The notes below the pieces were generated by a model that was not told where the DNA came from, did no database searches, and saw only the letters and a program-made list of their open reading frames with translations. Source: an uncultured Collinsella sp. (GTDB lineage: Bacteria > Actinomycetota > Coriobacteriia > Coriobacteriales > Coriobacteriaceae). From it: 64,000 nt of DNA. Each line of letters begins with the position of its first letter. Position 1 is the first letter of the stretch. Of this stretch, positions 57,840 to 64,000 are shown one piece after another. Made by a program: the position numbers and the translations under genes. Where the stretch lies: the NCBI GenBank assembly GCA_934650095.1, contig CAKUFT010000003.1:1-64000 (forward strand), written 5' to 3'.

Positions 57840-58517
57840 ATGTCGCTGCGCGGTGGAATCGGTTTGTCCGAGCTGCCCATCGAGGATGGGCGGGAGTTTA
57901 GGCTTGGTATCATGGGCGGCACCTTCGACCCGATCCATTACGGTCATCTGGTGACCGCCGAGCAGGCGCGCGAGTCGCTCGACTTGGATGCCGTGCTCTT
58001 TATGCCGGCGGGCTCTCCTGCCTTTAAGCTCGACAAACCGGTGACGCCGGCCGAGGACCGTTATGCCATGACGGTCCTCGCCACCGCTGCGAATCCGGCC
58101 TTTTTGGCAAGCCGGTTCGAGATCGATCGGGCCGGTGTCACCTATACTGCCGATACGCTGCGCGCCCTGCGCGAGTTTTACCCGCCACAGGTGAAGCTCT
58201 ATTTTATTACGGGTGCCGATGCGATTATCGATATTGTGACCTGGCATCATGCTGATGAGATTGCCGAGCTGGCAACCTTTATTGCCGCGACGCGTCCGGG
58301 CTTTGATATCGATACGGCTCGCGCGCGGATCAAAGAGTCGGGCTTGCCGTTCGACGTGCGTTATATCCAGATTCCGGCGCTGGCGATTAGCTCGACCAAC
58401 ATTCGCAAGCGAGTTGCCCGCGGCATGAGTGCGCGCTATCTTACGAGCGAGTCCGTGCTCGGCTACATTCGCAAACGCGGTCTGTATGCCGATCTGGGCC
58501 AAGAAGATTTTGAGTGA
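57840..58517 (+). CDS. nadD: Nicotinate-nucleotide adenylyltransferase
   Basis: The 225-residue enzyme makes deamido-NAD from nicotinate mononucleotide and ATP. It has LGIMGGTFDPIHYGHL (GxFxPxHxGH, residues ~23-37) and the C-terminal ALAISSTNIRKRVARG (ISSTxIR). About 20 residues precede the fold. The ATG stands 3 bp after the obgE stop, and yqeK follows, the common actinobacterial and Firmicute order obgE-nadD-yqeK-rsfS. Confidence 0.96.
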   Translation: MSLRGGIGLSELPIEDGREFRLGIMGGTFDPIHYGHLVTAEQARESLDLDAVLFMPAGSPAFKLDKPVTPAEDRYAMTVLATAANPAFLASRFEIDRAGVTYTADTLRALREFYPPQVKLYFITGADAIIDIVTWHHADEIAELATFIAATRPGFDIDTARARIKESGLPFDVRYIQIPALAISSTNIRKRVARGMSARYLTSESVLGYIRKRGLYADLGQEDFE

Positions 58518-58529
58518 TGGGGGTCAACG

Positions 58530-59138
58530 TTGGCCGTTGAAGATTCGTTTGAGGGCGATGAGCGCGCGCTGCTCAAGCGCATTCATGAGCTGCTCGATGT
58601 TCGCATGAAGGACAAGCGCAAGCGCTATGTCCATTCGCTGGGTGTTGCCGAGACTGCGTTACATCTTGCCGAGGTGTATGGTGTCGATCGCTTTGACGCC
58701 GCTGCCGCCGGCCTGATCCATGACTGGGACAAGGTGCTCTCCGACGATGAGCTGGTGGCCCGTGCGCTGCACTACGGTATTAAGGTCGCCGGCTCGCCTT
58801 CGGCCGCGACGCCACTGCTGCATGGGCCAGTCGCCGCTTATGAGCTTCCGCAGCTCTTTCCCGAGCTTTCGCCGGCGGTCTTTCAAGCTGTCGACCGTCA
58901 CACCGTGGGCGCTTGCGACATGACGCCACTCGATATGGTGGTCTTCGTGGCCGATGCCATCGAGCCCAATCGTCACGGCGATTATGCCCATGGCTTACGC
59001 AAGATGGTGGGGGAGTCGACGCTCGACGAGTTGTTCTTCTCCTGTTTTGCGCAGGGTCTGGTCTATGTGATCCAGTCCGGACGCTATCTTTATCCCACGG
59101 CTATTTCGATTTACAACCATTACGCCCAGCTGCGCTAG
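58530..59138 (+). CDS. yqeK: HD-domain hydrolase YqeK, probable Ap4A hydrolase
   Basis: The 202-residue HD-domain protein has RYVHSLGVAETALHLAEVYG, then GLIHDWDKVL with the metal-binding His-Asp, HGPVAAYEL, VDRHTVGACDMTPLDMVVFV and the conserved ADAIEP. YqeK proteins cut diadenosine tetraphosphate symmetrically to ADP. The start is TTG with GGGGG upstream. It lies between nadD and rsfS, its usual place. Confidence 0.9.
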   Translation: MAVEDSFEGDERALLKRIHELLDVRMKDKRKRYVHSLGVAETALHLAEVYGVDRFDAAAAGLIHDWDKVLSDDELVARALHYGIKVAGSPSAATPLLHGPVAAYELPQLFPELSPAVFQAVDRHTVGACDMTPLDMVVFVADAIEPNRHGDYAHGLRKMVGESTLDELFFSCFAQGLVYVIQSGRYLYPTAISIYNHYAQLR

Positions 59139-59165
59139 CTCGGGCTGTCTAGAAAGAGGTATTCC

Positions 59166-59621
59166 ATGGCCGAAGAGACCATGACTGACGAGCAGATTCT
59201 TGATGATGCGGAGCACAAGAGCTTCGTTGCCACTTCTGACCGCACCGCCGCCTCGCTGTCCGCGAGCGGTGTCGCCGCCGAGGATGTCGCCCGCGCCGCC
59301 GCGCAGGCCGCCTACGACAAGAAGGGCGAGGACGTGCAGGTGCTCGACCTGACCGAGCTTTCCGACGTGTGCGACTACTTTGTGCTTGCCACCGGTACCA
59401 ACAACCGCCAGGTCGATTCTATCGTCGACGAGATCGAAGAGAAGGTCGCCGAGGCTTGCGGCGAGCACCCGTTTTCCATCGAGGGCCGCGAGCAGAAGAC
59501 CTGGATGCTCATGGACTATGGTTCGGTCGTCGTCCACGTCTTCACCCCCGAGGCCCGCGACTTCTACCGCCTCGAGAAGCTCTGGGGTGACGCTCCTCAG
59601 CTTCCCCTCGACCTTCTCTAG
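59166..59621 (+). CDS. rsfS: Ribosomal silencing factor RsfS
   Basis: The 151-residue protein binds uL14 and blocks subunit joining when nutrients are short. The core starts near residue 40 (VARAAAQAAYDKKGEDVQVL) and includes DVCDYFVLATGTNNRQVDSI, EGREQKTWMLMDYGSVVVHV and the C-terminal FYRLEKLWGDAP. About 38 extra N-terminal residues of low complexity are unusual. AAAGAGG supports the ATG. A strong terminator follows. Confidence 0.95.
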   Translation: MAEETMTDEQILDDAEHKSFVATSDRTAASLSASGVAAEDVARAAAQAAYDKKGEDVQVLDLTELSDVCDYFVLATGTNNRQVDSIVDEIEEKVAEACGEHPFSIEGREQKTWMLMDYGSVVVHVFTPEARDFYRLEKLWGDAPQLPLDLL

Positions 59622-59628
59622 TAACTCA

Positions 59629-59650
59629 TTTGGGACGGGCTTTTTTAGCT
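59629..59650. repeat. Half copy of the GGGACGGGGCT palindromic element
   Basis: TTTGGGACGGGC and TTTTTTAGCT match one arm of the elements at 33816 and 42543 (one G is missing). No opposite arm follows; a different hairpin starts at 59666. It may be a decayed or truncated copy. Confidence 0.75.
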
Positions 59651-59665
59651 AGCTTCGCGCATTTC

Positions 59666-59708
59666 GCCGGGCAGTTGCGGTTTTCCGCACCTGCCCGGCT
59701 TTCTTTTT
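59666..59708 (+). terminator. Intrinsic terminator after rsfS
   Basis: GCCGGGCAG (59666-59674) pairs with CTGCCCGGC (59691-59699); inside, GCGG pairs with CCGC. TTTCTTTTT follows on the plus strand. It separates rsfS from the convergent dinB gene. Confidence 0.88.
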
Positions 59709-59720
59709 GCCCAAAGGCGG

Positions 59721-60974
59721 TTAATCGTTGAAGCGGGATTGGCGGCCGAAGGATAGGGCGGTGTCGCCGAATTTGTCTCGGACGGCGTCGATGGCGACGG
59801 AGAGGTCGCGTCGGTTGCTGGATTGGGCTCCGCGGTCGTCGACTTCGCAGAACAGGTCGGTCTGGATGCCGCCCTGATGGTCAAAGTCGCTCATGCCGAT
59901 GCCTGCTAAGCGAACATGCATGCCTTCCTGCCAGATGTTGTCGAGCAGTTCGAGCGCAACTGCCACGAAGATGTTCTCATCGTCGGTCGGATGAGGCAGC
60001 CGGCGCTGTGCCGAGCGACCGCTTCCATACGAATACTTAAGCTTGAGCGTTACCGTGCCGCCCGTCAGTCCCTGACGGCGCAGGCGGCGTCCAACTGACT
60101 CGCCCAACAGTGCAATCGCCGCTTCGATGTCTCCGCGCTCAGTTAAATCTTTCGCAAAGGTGCGTTCATTGCTGACCGACTTGATCTTGCGCTCTTCATC
60201 GAGACTCGTGACTTCGGAGATTTCGAGTCCCAGCGCACGCTGGCGCATGCGTTCGCCATTGACGCCAAAAATCGAGGCAAGCGTAGACTCTGGCGTGCGT
60301 GAAAGCTCGCCGAGCGTATAGATGCGCATGCGGCGCAGTCGTTCCTCGGCCGAACGCCCGATTCCGCTCATGGCAGATACCGGCAGCGCAGCCAAAAAGC
60401 GCTGCTCGGTACCGGGGCGCACGATAGTCAGCCCAAACGGCTTGTCGCGCTCGCTTGCGATTTTGGCCACGGTTTTGTTGCACCCAACGCCGATGGAGCA
60501 GGTCACCCCCAGTGCCGCCACGCGGTCACTGATGCGTCGCGCAACCAGCAGTGGGTCCTCGGGTGCAAAGCGACCCGGCGTGATGTCGATAAAGGCCTCG
60601 TCAATGGATACGCGCTCCACGCGCGGTGTCTCATCGGCGAGAATCGCCATGACCTGCGCGCTCACCTCACGGTAGCGATCAAAGTGTCCGTGCGTCCAAA
60701 TGGCCTGCGGGCACAGGCGCCGCGCCTCGGCCGAGGGCATGGCAGAGTGTACGCCAAAGCGACGTGCCTCGTACGAACACGTGGACACGACGCCGCGTGA
60801 CTCCGCGTCTCCGCCCACGATGAGCGGCTTTCCGTGCCATTCGGGATGATCGAGCATCTCCACGCTCGCAAAAAATGCATCGAGGTCCATCAGGCCCACC
60901 GCCGGACCCGTCCAGGGCGGCGGTGCGACGCCCACAGCATCCTCATAACCGTATGTATGTTCGCGTCTTTCCAT
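59721..60974 (-). CDS. dinB: DNA polymerase IV (Y family)
   Basis: The 417-residue lesion-bypass polymerase has VGLMDLDAFFASVEMLDHPE (first catalytic Asp, about 30), YSxA-like GVVSTCSYEARRFG, RVSIDEAFIDITP (catalytic Asp-Glu), and TCSIGVGCNKTVAKIAS. A little-finger domain follows from ~250. About 25 residues precede the catalytic core. No beta-clamp motif was assigned with certainty. It is convergent with rsfS and divergent from rpsP. Confidence 0.95.
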   Translation of the reverse strand: MERREHTYGYEDAVGVAPPPWTGPAVGLMDLDAFFASVEMLDHPEWHGKPLIVGGDAESRGVVSTCSYEARRFGVHSAMPSAEARRLCPQAIWTHGHFDRYREVSAQVMAILADETPRVERVSIDEAFIDITPGRFAPEDPLLVARRISDRVAALGVTCSIGVGCNKTVAKIASERDKPFGLTIVRPGTEQRFLAALPVSAMSGIGRSAEERLRRMRIYTLGELSRTPESTLASIFGVNGERMRQRALGLEISEVTSLDEERKIKSVSNERTFAKDLTERGDIEAAIALLGESVGRRLRRQGLTGGTVTLKLKYSYGSGRSAQRRLPHPTDDENIFVAVALELLDNIWQEGMHVRLAGIGMSDFDHQGGIQTDLFCEVDDRGAQSSNRRDLSVAIDAVRDKFGDTALSFGRQSRFND

Positions 60975-61019
60975 GACATGAGTATACCGCGCAGCTCATG
61001 TGGGGTGCGTGGATGTGCT

Positions 61020-61047
61020 TGCAAATCGCGAATTCTTGTCTAAGATA
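61020..61047 (+). promoter_or_regulatory. Promoter candidate of the rpsP operon
   Basis: TTGCAA (61020-61025) and TAAGAT (61042-61047) are separated by 16 bases, leaving an untranslated leader of ~120 bases. The leader contains a small GCAGC/GCTGC hairpin shortly before the ribosome binding site of rpsP. Confidence 0.6.
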
Positions 61048-61175
61048 TGGATTTGCCCTCGACTACACCGAAGAAGTTGGTCTCACGGACTTCACCTGCC
61101 CGCGTCGATGGCGTATTATGTTCAACTGTTTGTTTGTAGTTGCAGCCTAAAGCTGCTTGGTTGGAGGAGTTTCCT

Positions 61176-61517
61176 TTGGCAGTCAAGATTCGCCTTGCTC
61201 GTCACGGCGCTAAGAAGCGTCCGTACTACCGTGTCGTCGTCGCCGATTCCCGCGCCCCGCGTGACGGTCGTATCATCGAGGAGGTTGGCCGCTACAACCC
61301 GATGACCGCCCCCAAGACCATCAACCTCGATCTCGAGAAGATTGCTGACTGGCAGTCCAAGGGCGCTCAGCTCACCGACGCCGTCGCCGCTCTGGTCAAG
61401 GCCGCCAACGAGGGCGAGAAGACCGAGACCGTCGTTAAGAAGTCCAAGAAGCAGCTCGCCAAAGAGGCCGAGGCCGCTAAGGCTGCCGCTGAGGCCGCTG
61501 AGGGCGCCGAGGAGTAA
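61176..61517 (+). CDS. rpsP: Small ribosomal subunit protein bS16
   Basis: The 113-residue protein begins (L)[20 protein letters not shown], the S16 signature, followed by [16 protein letters not shown]. The last ~30 residues are a Lys/Ala/Glu-rich tail beyond the usual length, a trait seen in actinobacteria. The start is TTG with GGAGGAG upstream; a reading from 61140 would add an unlikely N-terminus. khpA follows after 3 bp. Confidence 0.96.
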   Translation: MAVKIRLARHGAKKRPYYRVVVADSRAPRDGRIIEEVGRYNPMTAPKTINLDLEKIADWQSKGAQLTDAVAALVKAANEGEKTETVVKKSKKQLAKEAEAAKAAAEAAEGAEE

Positions 61518-61520
61518 ATC

Positions 61521-61805
61521 GTGCCTGAGGTTGACGCTGCACAGCTCGAGGGTGAGGCAATGCTCTCAGATCGCATCGCCGATCTCGTCGAATATCTCGT
61601 TGTTCAGATCGTCGACGACCCGGATTCCGTGAGCCTTGAGGTCATCGATGGCGACGACGCCTCCACGATTGAGGTTTCGGTTGCCGAGGATGACGTCGCT
61701 AAGGTCATCGGCCGTCGTGGCCGTACCATCAAGGCCATTCGCACGCTCGCCCGTGCACTGGCCGCTCGCCTCGACACTGCTGTCGAGGTAGAGGTTCTGG
61801 GCTAG
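61521..61805 (+). CDS. khpA: KH-domain RNA-binding protein KhpA
   Basis: The 94-residue protein has a single KH domain with VIGRRGRTIKAIRTLARALA, the GxxG loop that binds RNA. It starts with GTG, with GAGGAG upstream inside the end of rpsP. The position between rpsP and rimM is the usual one. KhpA works with KhpB/Jag in RNA control of cell division and elongation in some Gram-positives. Confidence 0.92.
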   Translation: MPEVDAAQLEGEAMLSDRIADLVEYLVVQIVDDPDSVSLEVIDGDDASTIEVSVAEDDVAKVIGRRGRTIKAIRTLARALAARLDTAVEVEVLG

Positions 61806-61809
61806 GACC

Positions 61810-62331
61810 TTGAGGTCCCAGTACAAAAACATCGCCCGTGTGGTCAAGCCGCACGGAAGGAAGGGGGAGGTCCTCGCGCAGCCGCTGCGGGGGCTTCCTT
61901 CTGTATTAGAGCCGGGTATGCGCGTCGCCTTGACGCCACCGGCGCTTAAGCGCGACCGTTTTTGCACGGTCGTGTCCGTCACCGATACGGGCGATGGCGA
62001 TCTGGTCTCGTTTGAGGGCATAGATGACTTGACGGCCGCTGAGGGCATCACCGGATGCTATGTGCTGGCCAATCGTGACGACTTCGAGCTCGATTCGCTC
62101 GACGCCGCCTATACCGACCTTATGGGTCGCGAGGTGGTCGATGAGCGCTTTGGTTCGCTCGGCACGATTGTCGAGATCATGTCGACGCCCGCCAACGATG
62201 TTTGGGTTGTCGAGGGTGATCGGTACGGCGAGGTGCTGATTCCCGTGATCGAGCAGGTTGTGCTCGATCTTCCCGACACAGGAGCAATTTCCGTCCACGT
62301 TATGGACGGCTTGATCGATATGGACAAGTAG
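61810..62331 (+). CDS. rimM: Ribosome maturation factor RimM
   Basis: The 173-residue protein has an N-terminal RimM beta-barrel (NIARVVKPHGRKGEVLAQPL) and a C-terminal PRC-barrel (DLMGREVVDERFGSLGTIVE). RimM binds uS19 and helps assemble the 30S head. The TTG start has AGGA close upstream, so initiation may depend on coupling with khpA, 4 bp away. trmD follows after 10 bp. Confidence 0.94.
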   Translation: MRSQYKNIARVVKPHGRKGEVLAQPLRGLPSVLEPGMRVALTPPALKRDRFCTVVSVTDTGDGDLVSFEGIDDLTAAEGITGCYVLANRDDFELDSLDAAYTDLMGREVVDERFGSLGTIVEIMSTPANDVWVVEGDRYGEVLIPVIEQVVLDLPDTGAISVHVMDGLIDMDK

Positions 62332-62341
62332 GGAGGACAAC

Positions 62342-63100
62342 ATGCTGATCGAGACCCTTTCGGTCTTTCCCGAGATGTTTGAGCCCGTCATGTCCACGTC
62401 GATTCTGGGCCGCGCCCGCAAGGCCGGCCTTTTTGATTTTAAGGCGTATAACCTGCGCGACTGGACGCACGATCGCCATCGCACCGTCGATGACGAGCCG
62501 TATGGCGGCGGGCAGGGCATGCTCATGAAGGTCGAGCCCATTGCCGAGGCAATCGAGGCCATCAGCTCCGAGGGTCCCAAGCCCACCGTGGTGTTCTTCA
62601 CCCCCTGCGGGGAGCCCTTTACGCAGCATGTGGCCGAGCGCCTGCTCAAAAGCGAGCGCTTGCTGTTTGTGTGCAGCCGTTACGAGGGCGTCGACGAGCG
62701 CGCATATGCGTATGCCGATGAGCGCCTGTCGATCGGCGACTACGTGCTCACGGGCGGCGAGCTGCCCGCCATGGTCGTGGCTGATGCCGTCGTACGGCTC
62801 ATCCCCGGAGCCTTGGGCGACGAGATGAGCAACGTAGACGAGTCCTTCTCGACCGCCGAGGACGGTGGCCTGCTCGAGTACGCGCAGTACACCCGCCCCG
62901 CCGAGTTCAATGGCGAGGGCGTGCCTCCAGTGCTCGTAAGCGGCGACCATGCCAAGGTCGATGCCTGGCGTCGCAAAAACGCCATCGAGCGTACCTGTCG
63001 CTGGCGTCCCGATCTTATCGAGACGGCACGCCTTACGGCTGAGGAGCGCGCTTACGCGCAGGAGATCCTGGACGCTTCGTATTCGCAGAGCGAGGAGTGA
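62342..63100 (+). CDS. trmD: tRNA (guanine-N1-)-methyltransferase
   Basis: The 252-residue SPOUT enzyme methylates G37 in tRNAs and so prevents frameshifting. It begins IETLSVFPEMFEPVMSTSIL and has DDEPYGGGQGMLMKVEPI, VCSRYEGVDERAYAYADERL and the trefoil-knot SIGDYVLTGGELPAMVVADA. Length and motifs are standard. AGGGAGG stands upstream of the ATG. lepB begins 2 bp after its stop. Confidence 0.97.
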   Translation: MLIETLSVFPEMFEPVMSTSILGRARKAGLFDFKAYNLRDWTHDRHRTVDDEPYGGGQGMLMKVEPIAEAIEAISSEGPKPTVVFFTPCGEPFTQHVAERLLKSERLLFVCSRYEGVDERAYAYADERLSIGDYVLTGGELPAMVVADAVVRLIPGALGDEMSNVDESFSTAEDGGLLEYAQYTRPAEFNGEGVPPVLVSGDHAKVDAWRRKNAIERTCRWRPDLIETARLTAEERAYAQEILDASYSQSEE

Positions 63101-63102
63101 GA

Positions 63103-63666
63103 ATGGTTCCATCGCAGCAATCTGCCCTGAGGGGCGCCTTTGAGTGGATCGTAATCGTTGCGATTGCGCTCGTTGCCACCTTCGTTATTCGCGCGTTTGT
63201 GGTCGAACCCTTTGTGGTGCCCACCGGCTCCATGGAGTCTACGATCGAGATCGGCGATCAGATTCTGGCGCAGAAGGTGACGCTCGAGCTCGGACAGCCT
63301 GTCAAACAGGGTGACATTGTGGTGTTCCACAACCCCGATGCCACGTCCGAGCATGACGTGCTGGTAAAGCGTGTCATCGCCACGGCCGGCCAGACGGTCG
63401 ACCTGCAGGACGGCAAGGTCGTCGTTGACGGCCAGGCGCTCGATGAGGACTATACGACCGGCATGAGCTGGCCGCTTTCGGTCCAGGCGCCCGCCGCCCA
63501 GGTGAGCTATCCCTACACCGTCCCTGACGACTGTGTGTGGGTAATGGGCGACAATCGCGAGAACTCAGCCGACTCCCGCTACTTTGGCCCGGTCGACCGC
63601 TCCGATCTGATTGCCGTGGCGCTTATGCGCTACTGGCCGCTCAACCGTATCGGCGCTATCGACTAA
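63103..63666 (+). CDS. lepB: Signal peptidase I
   Basis: The 187-residue membrane protease removes signal peptides from exported proteins. One N-terminal helix (~14-32) is followed by VVPTGSMESTIEIGD with the catalytic Ser43, VLVKRVIATAGQTVDL with the general-base Lys89, and MGDNRENSADSRYFGPV. I chose the ATG at 63103 (GAGGAG at good distance) over the GTG at 63097, which overlaps that site and the trmD stop. Confidence 0.95.
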   Translation: MVPSQQSALRGAFEWIVIVAIALVATFVIRAFVVEPFVVPTGSMESTIEIGDQILAQKVTLELGQPVKQGDIVVFHNPDATSEHDVLVKRVIATAGQTVDLQDGKVVVDGQALDEDYTTGMSWPLSVQAPAAQVSYPYTVPDDCVWVMGDNRENSADSRYFGPVDRSDLIAVALMRYWPLNRIGAID

Positions 63667-63720
63667 AAACCGCTATAGTACCTAACCGTGTAATCGTTTC
63701 GACGAGGGGATATTAGAGGC

Positions 63721-64000
63721 ATGAACGCTTCATCGCTTTCCTTCCAAGACATCATCCTGCGCCTCCAGCAGTACTGGGGCGAGCAGGGCTGCGTCATTAT
63801 GCAGCCCTATGACTCCGAGGTCGGTGCCGGTACCTTCCATACCGCGACCACGCTGCGCTCGCTCGGTCCCGCCGAGTGGCGCACCTGCTATGCGCAGCCC
63901 TGCCGCCGTCCCGCCGACGGCCGCTACGGCGAGAACCCCAACCGCATGCAGCACTACTATCAGTTCCAGGTGCTCATCAAGCCCTCGCCGGTCAATGCCC
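63721..64000 (+). CDS. glyQ: Glycyl-tRNA synthetase alpha subunit (3' partial)
   Basis: The frame runs off the window end with no stop after 93 codons. It reads [20 protein letters not shown], then [39 protein letters not shown] and FQVLIKPSP, the GlyQ N-terminus of the two-subunit (alpha2beta2) enzyme. It charges tRNA-Gly; glyS should follow beyond the window. The ATG at 63721 has GAGG upstream. Confidence 0.95.
   Translation, partial: MNASSLSFQDIILRLQQYWGEQGCVIMQPYDSEVGAGTFHTATTLRSLGPAEWRTCYAQPCRRPADGRYGENPNRMQHYYQFQVLIKPSPVNA

Overview
The window looks like a chromosomal segment of a Coriobacteriia actinobacterium, most probably Collinsella or a close relative. This rests on the mix of G/C-ending codons, the ChW (clostridial hydrophobic, conserved W) repeat surface proteins, an RmlC-RmlD fusion, frequent TTG starts, and a gene order that joins mre/mrd, rplU-rpmA-obgE-nadD and rpsP-khpA-rimM-trmD-lepB. 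The species is inferred, not proven. No rRNA, CRISPR array, integrase or transposase was seen.

Layout. (1) 1-4705: two ChW-repeat surface proteins, one ending in a cysteine peptidase/amidase-like domain (5'-truncated by the window) and one in an L,D-transpeptidase domain. (2) 5087-28317: a cell-surface polysaccharide locus. It holds a Wzx-type flippase, dTDP-rhamnose synthesis (rfbA, rfbB, rfbC-D fusion), UDP-GlcNAc 2-epimerase, at least eight glycosyltransferases, a DUF2304 protein, a large multi-span membrane protein, an acyltransferase, a TagGH/Wzm-Wzt-like ABC exporter, a TagD cytidylyltransferase, a LicD-family protein and UDP-galactopyranose mutase. Base composition is a patchwork here: conserved sugar-nucleotide genes are extremely G/C-rich at third positions, while most glycosyltransferases are A/T-richer. 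A tRNA-Arg(UCU) gene sits between tagH and tagD. (3) 28318-30747: an orphan AAA-type ATPase, a non-coding stretch with a 19-bp inverted repeat, and a DUF4869 gene.

(4) 30880-39439, minus strand: an operon encoding every step from DAHP synthase to chorismate (aroF, aroB, aroQ, aroE-aroK fusion, aroA, aroC) plus the tyrosine and phenylalanine branch enzymes (tyrA, pheA). It is preceded by a short leader with an intrinsic-terminator hairpin that looks like an attenuator. (5) 39644-45840: tRNA-Arg(CCG), a P-type cation ATPase, a zinc-ribbon membrane protein, a cyclophilin and a TPR membrane protein. (6) 45956-52864: the rod-shape/elongasome operon mreB-mreC-mreD-mrdA-rodA, followed by a DUF697-like gene. 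(7) 52874-59621: a radical SAM pair, rplU, rpmA, obgE, nadD, yqeK and rsfS. (8) 59721-64000: dinB (minus), then rpsP, khpA, rimM, trmD, lepB and the start of glyQ (cut by the window end).

Much of the window concerns the cell envelope: precursors (rhamnose, galactofuranose, probably CDP-glycerol), polymer assembly and export, wall cross-linking by the ChW proteins and PBP2/RodA, and protein export by LepB. The most unusual non-coding signal is a family of near-perfect palindromes (33816-33930, 42543-42644, and a half copy at 59629-59650) with a related, oppositely oriented loop.
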